From the NCBI GenBank assembly GCA_028285085.1, contig JANQQI010000111.1, forward strand, positions 1 to 64,000: 64,000 bases of DNA, read 5' to 3'. Numbering within the stretch: the stretch's first letter is position 1; every line of letters begins with the position of its first letter. This document shows, piece by piece, positions 62,457 through 64,000 of the stretch. The notes under the pieces are model-generated. The model did no database searches. It was given only the letters and a program-made list of their open reading frames with translations, and was not told where the DNA came from. Source of the stretch: Saprospiraceae bacterium (lineage in GTDB: Bacteria > Bacteroidota > Bacteroidia > Chitinophagales > Saprospiraceae). Position numbers and translations under genes: made by a program.

Positions 62457-63611
62457 TTAAAAAAATGTTCTGCCATCCCGAGCCATTTTGCGGAGCAAAG
62501 GACTACAGCGATAGCGATCTTCCCGATATTCATCGTAGAGGCGATCGAGCGTATCAACACAGTGCTTGATTCCTTTTTCATCGGCCCAAGCCAGCAGACC
62601 TTTAGGATAATTTACGCCCTTCGTCATCGCCATTTCGATATCATCTCGGGACGCGATATTCAGATAAAGCGCATCGGCAGCTTCGTTGATCAGCATAACC
62701 ACGATACGCCAAACGATATTCTCACCTAGTCCTTCACTGGTATTGGGCGCCGTATTGCCACCTTCGTCGGAATAATCGTAGTACCCCTTGCCCGTTTTTC
62801 GGCCCAGATAACCCGCTTCCGCCAACCGCTTTTGGGTAAAGGAGGGCTTGTATCGCGGATCGTAGAAAAAGGCTTTAAAGACAGACTCCGTCACCGTATA
62901 ATTGATATCATTACCAATATAATCCATCAACGTAAATGGCCCCATACGGAAACCACCAATTTCCGTCATTGCCCAATCAATCGTCGGGACATCCGCCAAT
63001 CCTTCTTCATAAATACGGAGGGCTTCTCCGTAAAATGGACGCGCCACTCGATTGACGATAAAGCCCGGTGTGTCTTTAGCCACCACCGTCATCTTGCCCC
63101 AACTATCTACTAATTCTCGAGCGTGCTGTAGGGTCGCTACACTCGTTTGAATCGCCGGAATAATTTCCACTAACCGCATTAGAGGTGCTGGATTAAAAAA
63201 GTGGATACCAATGACTCGTTCCGGCCGCTCGCAAGCTGCAGCGATCGAAGCCACTGACAAAGAGGAAGTATTCGTTGCCAGAATACAATCGTCGTTAACG
63301 ACATCTTCCATTTGCTCGAAAACCGCTTTTTTAATATCCAAATTCTCGATAATTGCCTCGATCACCAGCCCACAATCGCGATACGCAAATATGCTATCGA
63401 CGAAATAAATACGTCCAAAGATGGCCTTGGCAGTACGATCGTCAAGACGCCCCTTTTCTACCAGTCGATTAAGGATTTTCTGCAGCTTCTGTGAAGCTCT
63501 GGTCAGGGCATCAGGATTACTATCGTATAGTATGACTTCGTGTCCGCTAGATGCTGCTACCTGGGCAATACCGGTTCCCATGGAGCCACTGCCGAGAACG
63601 CCTATTTTCAT
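62457..63611 (-). CDS. paaH: 3-hydroxyacyl-CoA dehydrogenase, probably 3-hydroxyadipyl-CoA dehydrogenase
   Basis: 384 residues. NAD-binding [14 protein letters not shown] at the N-terminus, catalytic region [19 protein letters not shown] and the [10 protein letters not shown] element of HAD family members, then a second C-terminal domain ([13 protein letters not shown]). The family is FadB/PaaH-like, without a crotonase part. Its neighbours (PaaI thioesterase and the truncated PaaG) place it in the phenylacetate pathway, oxidising 3-hydroxyadipyl-CoA. E. coli PaaH is longer; the short form is common elsewhere. The paaH name rests on context. Confidence 0.85.
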   Translation of the reverse strand: MKIGVLGSGSMGTGIAQVAASSGHEVILYDSNPDALTRASQKLQKILNRLVEKGRLDDRTAKAIFGRIYFVDSIFAYRDCGLVIEAIIENLDIKKAVFEQMEDVVNDDCILATNTSSLSVASIAAACERPERVIGIHFFNPAPLMRLVEIIPAIQTSVATLQHARELVDSWGKMTVVAKDTPGFIVNRVARPFYGEALRIYEEGLADVPTIDWAMTEIGGFRMGPFTLMDYIGNDINYTVTESVFKAFFYDPRYKPSFTQKRLAEAGYLGRKTGKGYYDYSDEGGNTAPNTSEGLGENIVWRIVVMLINEAADALYLNIASRDDIEMAMTKGVNYPKGLLAWADEKGIKHCVDTLDRLYDEYREDRYRCSPLLRKMARDGRTFF

Positions 63612-63656
63612 AGTCTATTGGATTAGGGAGTTGTGTAGAAATTGAAATAAAATGAT

Positions 63657-64000
63657 CTATTCGCCTTTGAATTCAGGCTTTCGTTTTTCTAAGAAAGCAT
63701 TCACACCTTCTTTGTAATCGAAGGTATTACCAGCCTCAGTTTGTACGAGATCTTCACGGGCTAGCTGCGTCGTTAAATCATTAGTAAAAGATTGATTAAG
63801 CAGACGTTTAGTTAAACCAAGGCCACGAGTCGGCATGCTGGCTAGTTTTTGCACGATCTTTCCACTGCTAGCCGCAAATTCCTCATCAGGGAAGTAGCGA
63901 TAGATCATACCCATTTGCTGTGCCTCCGGAGCGGCGACCTTGTCGCCCAGCATCATCAAAGCGCTGGCACGCTGAAAACCAATTAATCGTGGTAAGAAAA
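63657..64000 (-). CDS. paaG: PaaG-type enoyl-CoA hydratase/isomerase, 5' part missing
   Basis: The frame is open from the window edge to the stop at 63657, about 113 residues of a crotonase-family C-terminus. The segments FLPRLIGFQRASALMML, MPTRGLGLTKRLLNQSF, LVQTEAGNTFDYKEGVNAF and EKRKPEFKGE follow the pattern of PaaG (2-(1,2-epoxy-1,2-dihydrophenyl)acetyl-CoA isomerase). The beginning lies beyond the window. It precedes paaH by 45 bases on the same strand and starts the visible part of a phenylacetate operon. Confidence 0.83.
   Translation of the reverse strand, partial: FLPRLIGFQRASALMMLGDKVAAPEAQQMGMIYRYFPDEEFAASSGKIVQKLASMPTRGLGLTKRLLNQSFTNDLTTQLAREDLVQTEAGNTFDYKEGVNAFLEKRKPEFKGE

Overview
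The window is a chromosomal segment of a Bacteroidota bacterium, most likely of the Saprospiria/Lewinella group. The evidence is a complete type IX secretion/gliding core (porP/sprF-like, gldK, gldL, gldM, gldN), two secreted beta-propeller proteins with type IX C-terminal sorting domains, many lipoproteins with AxC or SxC lipoboxes, CarboxypepD_reg-like domains, and promoters of the Bacteroidota kind (TTTG-N19-TAnnTTTG). This taxonomic call is inference from gene content. No rRNA, tRNA, CRISPR array, transposase or phage module was seen.

Layout. 1-2096: a partial NAD-binding oxidoreductase and a beta-helix lipoprotein, both minus strand. 2306-5871: a three-gene glycosyltransferase cluster (DPM1-like GT2, processive GT2, multi-membrane GT-C) that looks like a lipid-linked sugar pathway. 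6282-8678: a hybrid histidine kinase with a 7TM-DISM sensor. 8680-12241: a C39-peptidase ABC exporter with its HlyD adaptor, without a visible substrate peptide. 12468-14366: a UPF1-like helicase. 14439-20303: gldN, gldM, gldL, gldK and a PorP/SprF protein, all minus strand, with gldK and gldL apparently on separate promoters. 20345-30399: housekeeping and envelope genes (thioredoxin-domain protein, MBL hydrolase, small barrel protein, lipoprotein, Ppx/GppA phosphatase, a metal permease fused to a DtxR-type regulator, rbfA, recG). 30752-32413: a metallophosphatase with ankyrin repeats. 32439-35856: a beta-oxidation pair (fadJ-type fusion and thiolase). 36101-38026: two small membrane proteins and a D-2-hydroxyacid dehydrogenase. 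38138-46336, minus strand: purH, coaX, an outer-membrane barrel, two paralogous TPR proteins and two FKBP isomerases. 47015-50128: a tandem array of six small secreted proteins. 50583-56806: two large type IX cargo-like proteins. 57072-62012: small genes of mostly unknown role plus a photolyase. 62022-64000: paaI, paaH and the 3' part of paaG from a phenylacetate-degradation operon continuing beyond the window.

The most unusual locus is 47015-50128. Six adjacent genes each encode a signal peptide and one CarboxypepD_reg-like domain. In at least three of them this is followed by a segment resembling the linker and first plug helix of a TonB-dependent receptor, and then translation stops: they look like the N-terminal end of a receptor without plug or barrel. 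The array is AT-rich, has a GC-rich hairpin in its leader, and its last gene has its own promoter lying inside an inverted repeat.

Two regulatory observations are specific enough to test. The permease-DtxR fusion (26198) resembles chlamydial YtgCR and has a perfect Bacteroidota promoter with a DtxR-type box just upstream. The gldK and gldL promoters both carry an AT-rich ATCAA...TTGAT inverted repeat over the -33 element. All calls rest on reading the sequence and family knowledge; no database search was run.
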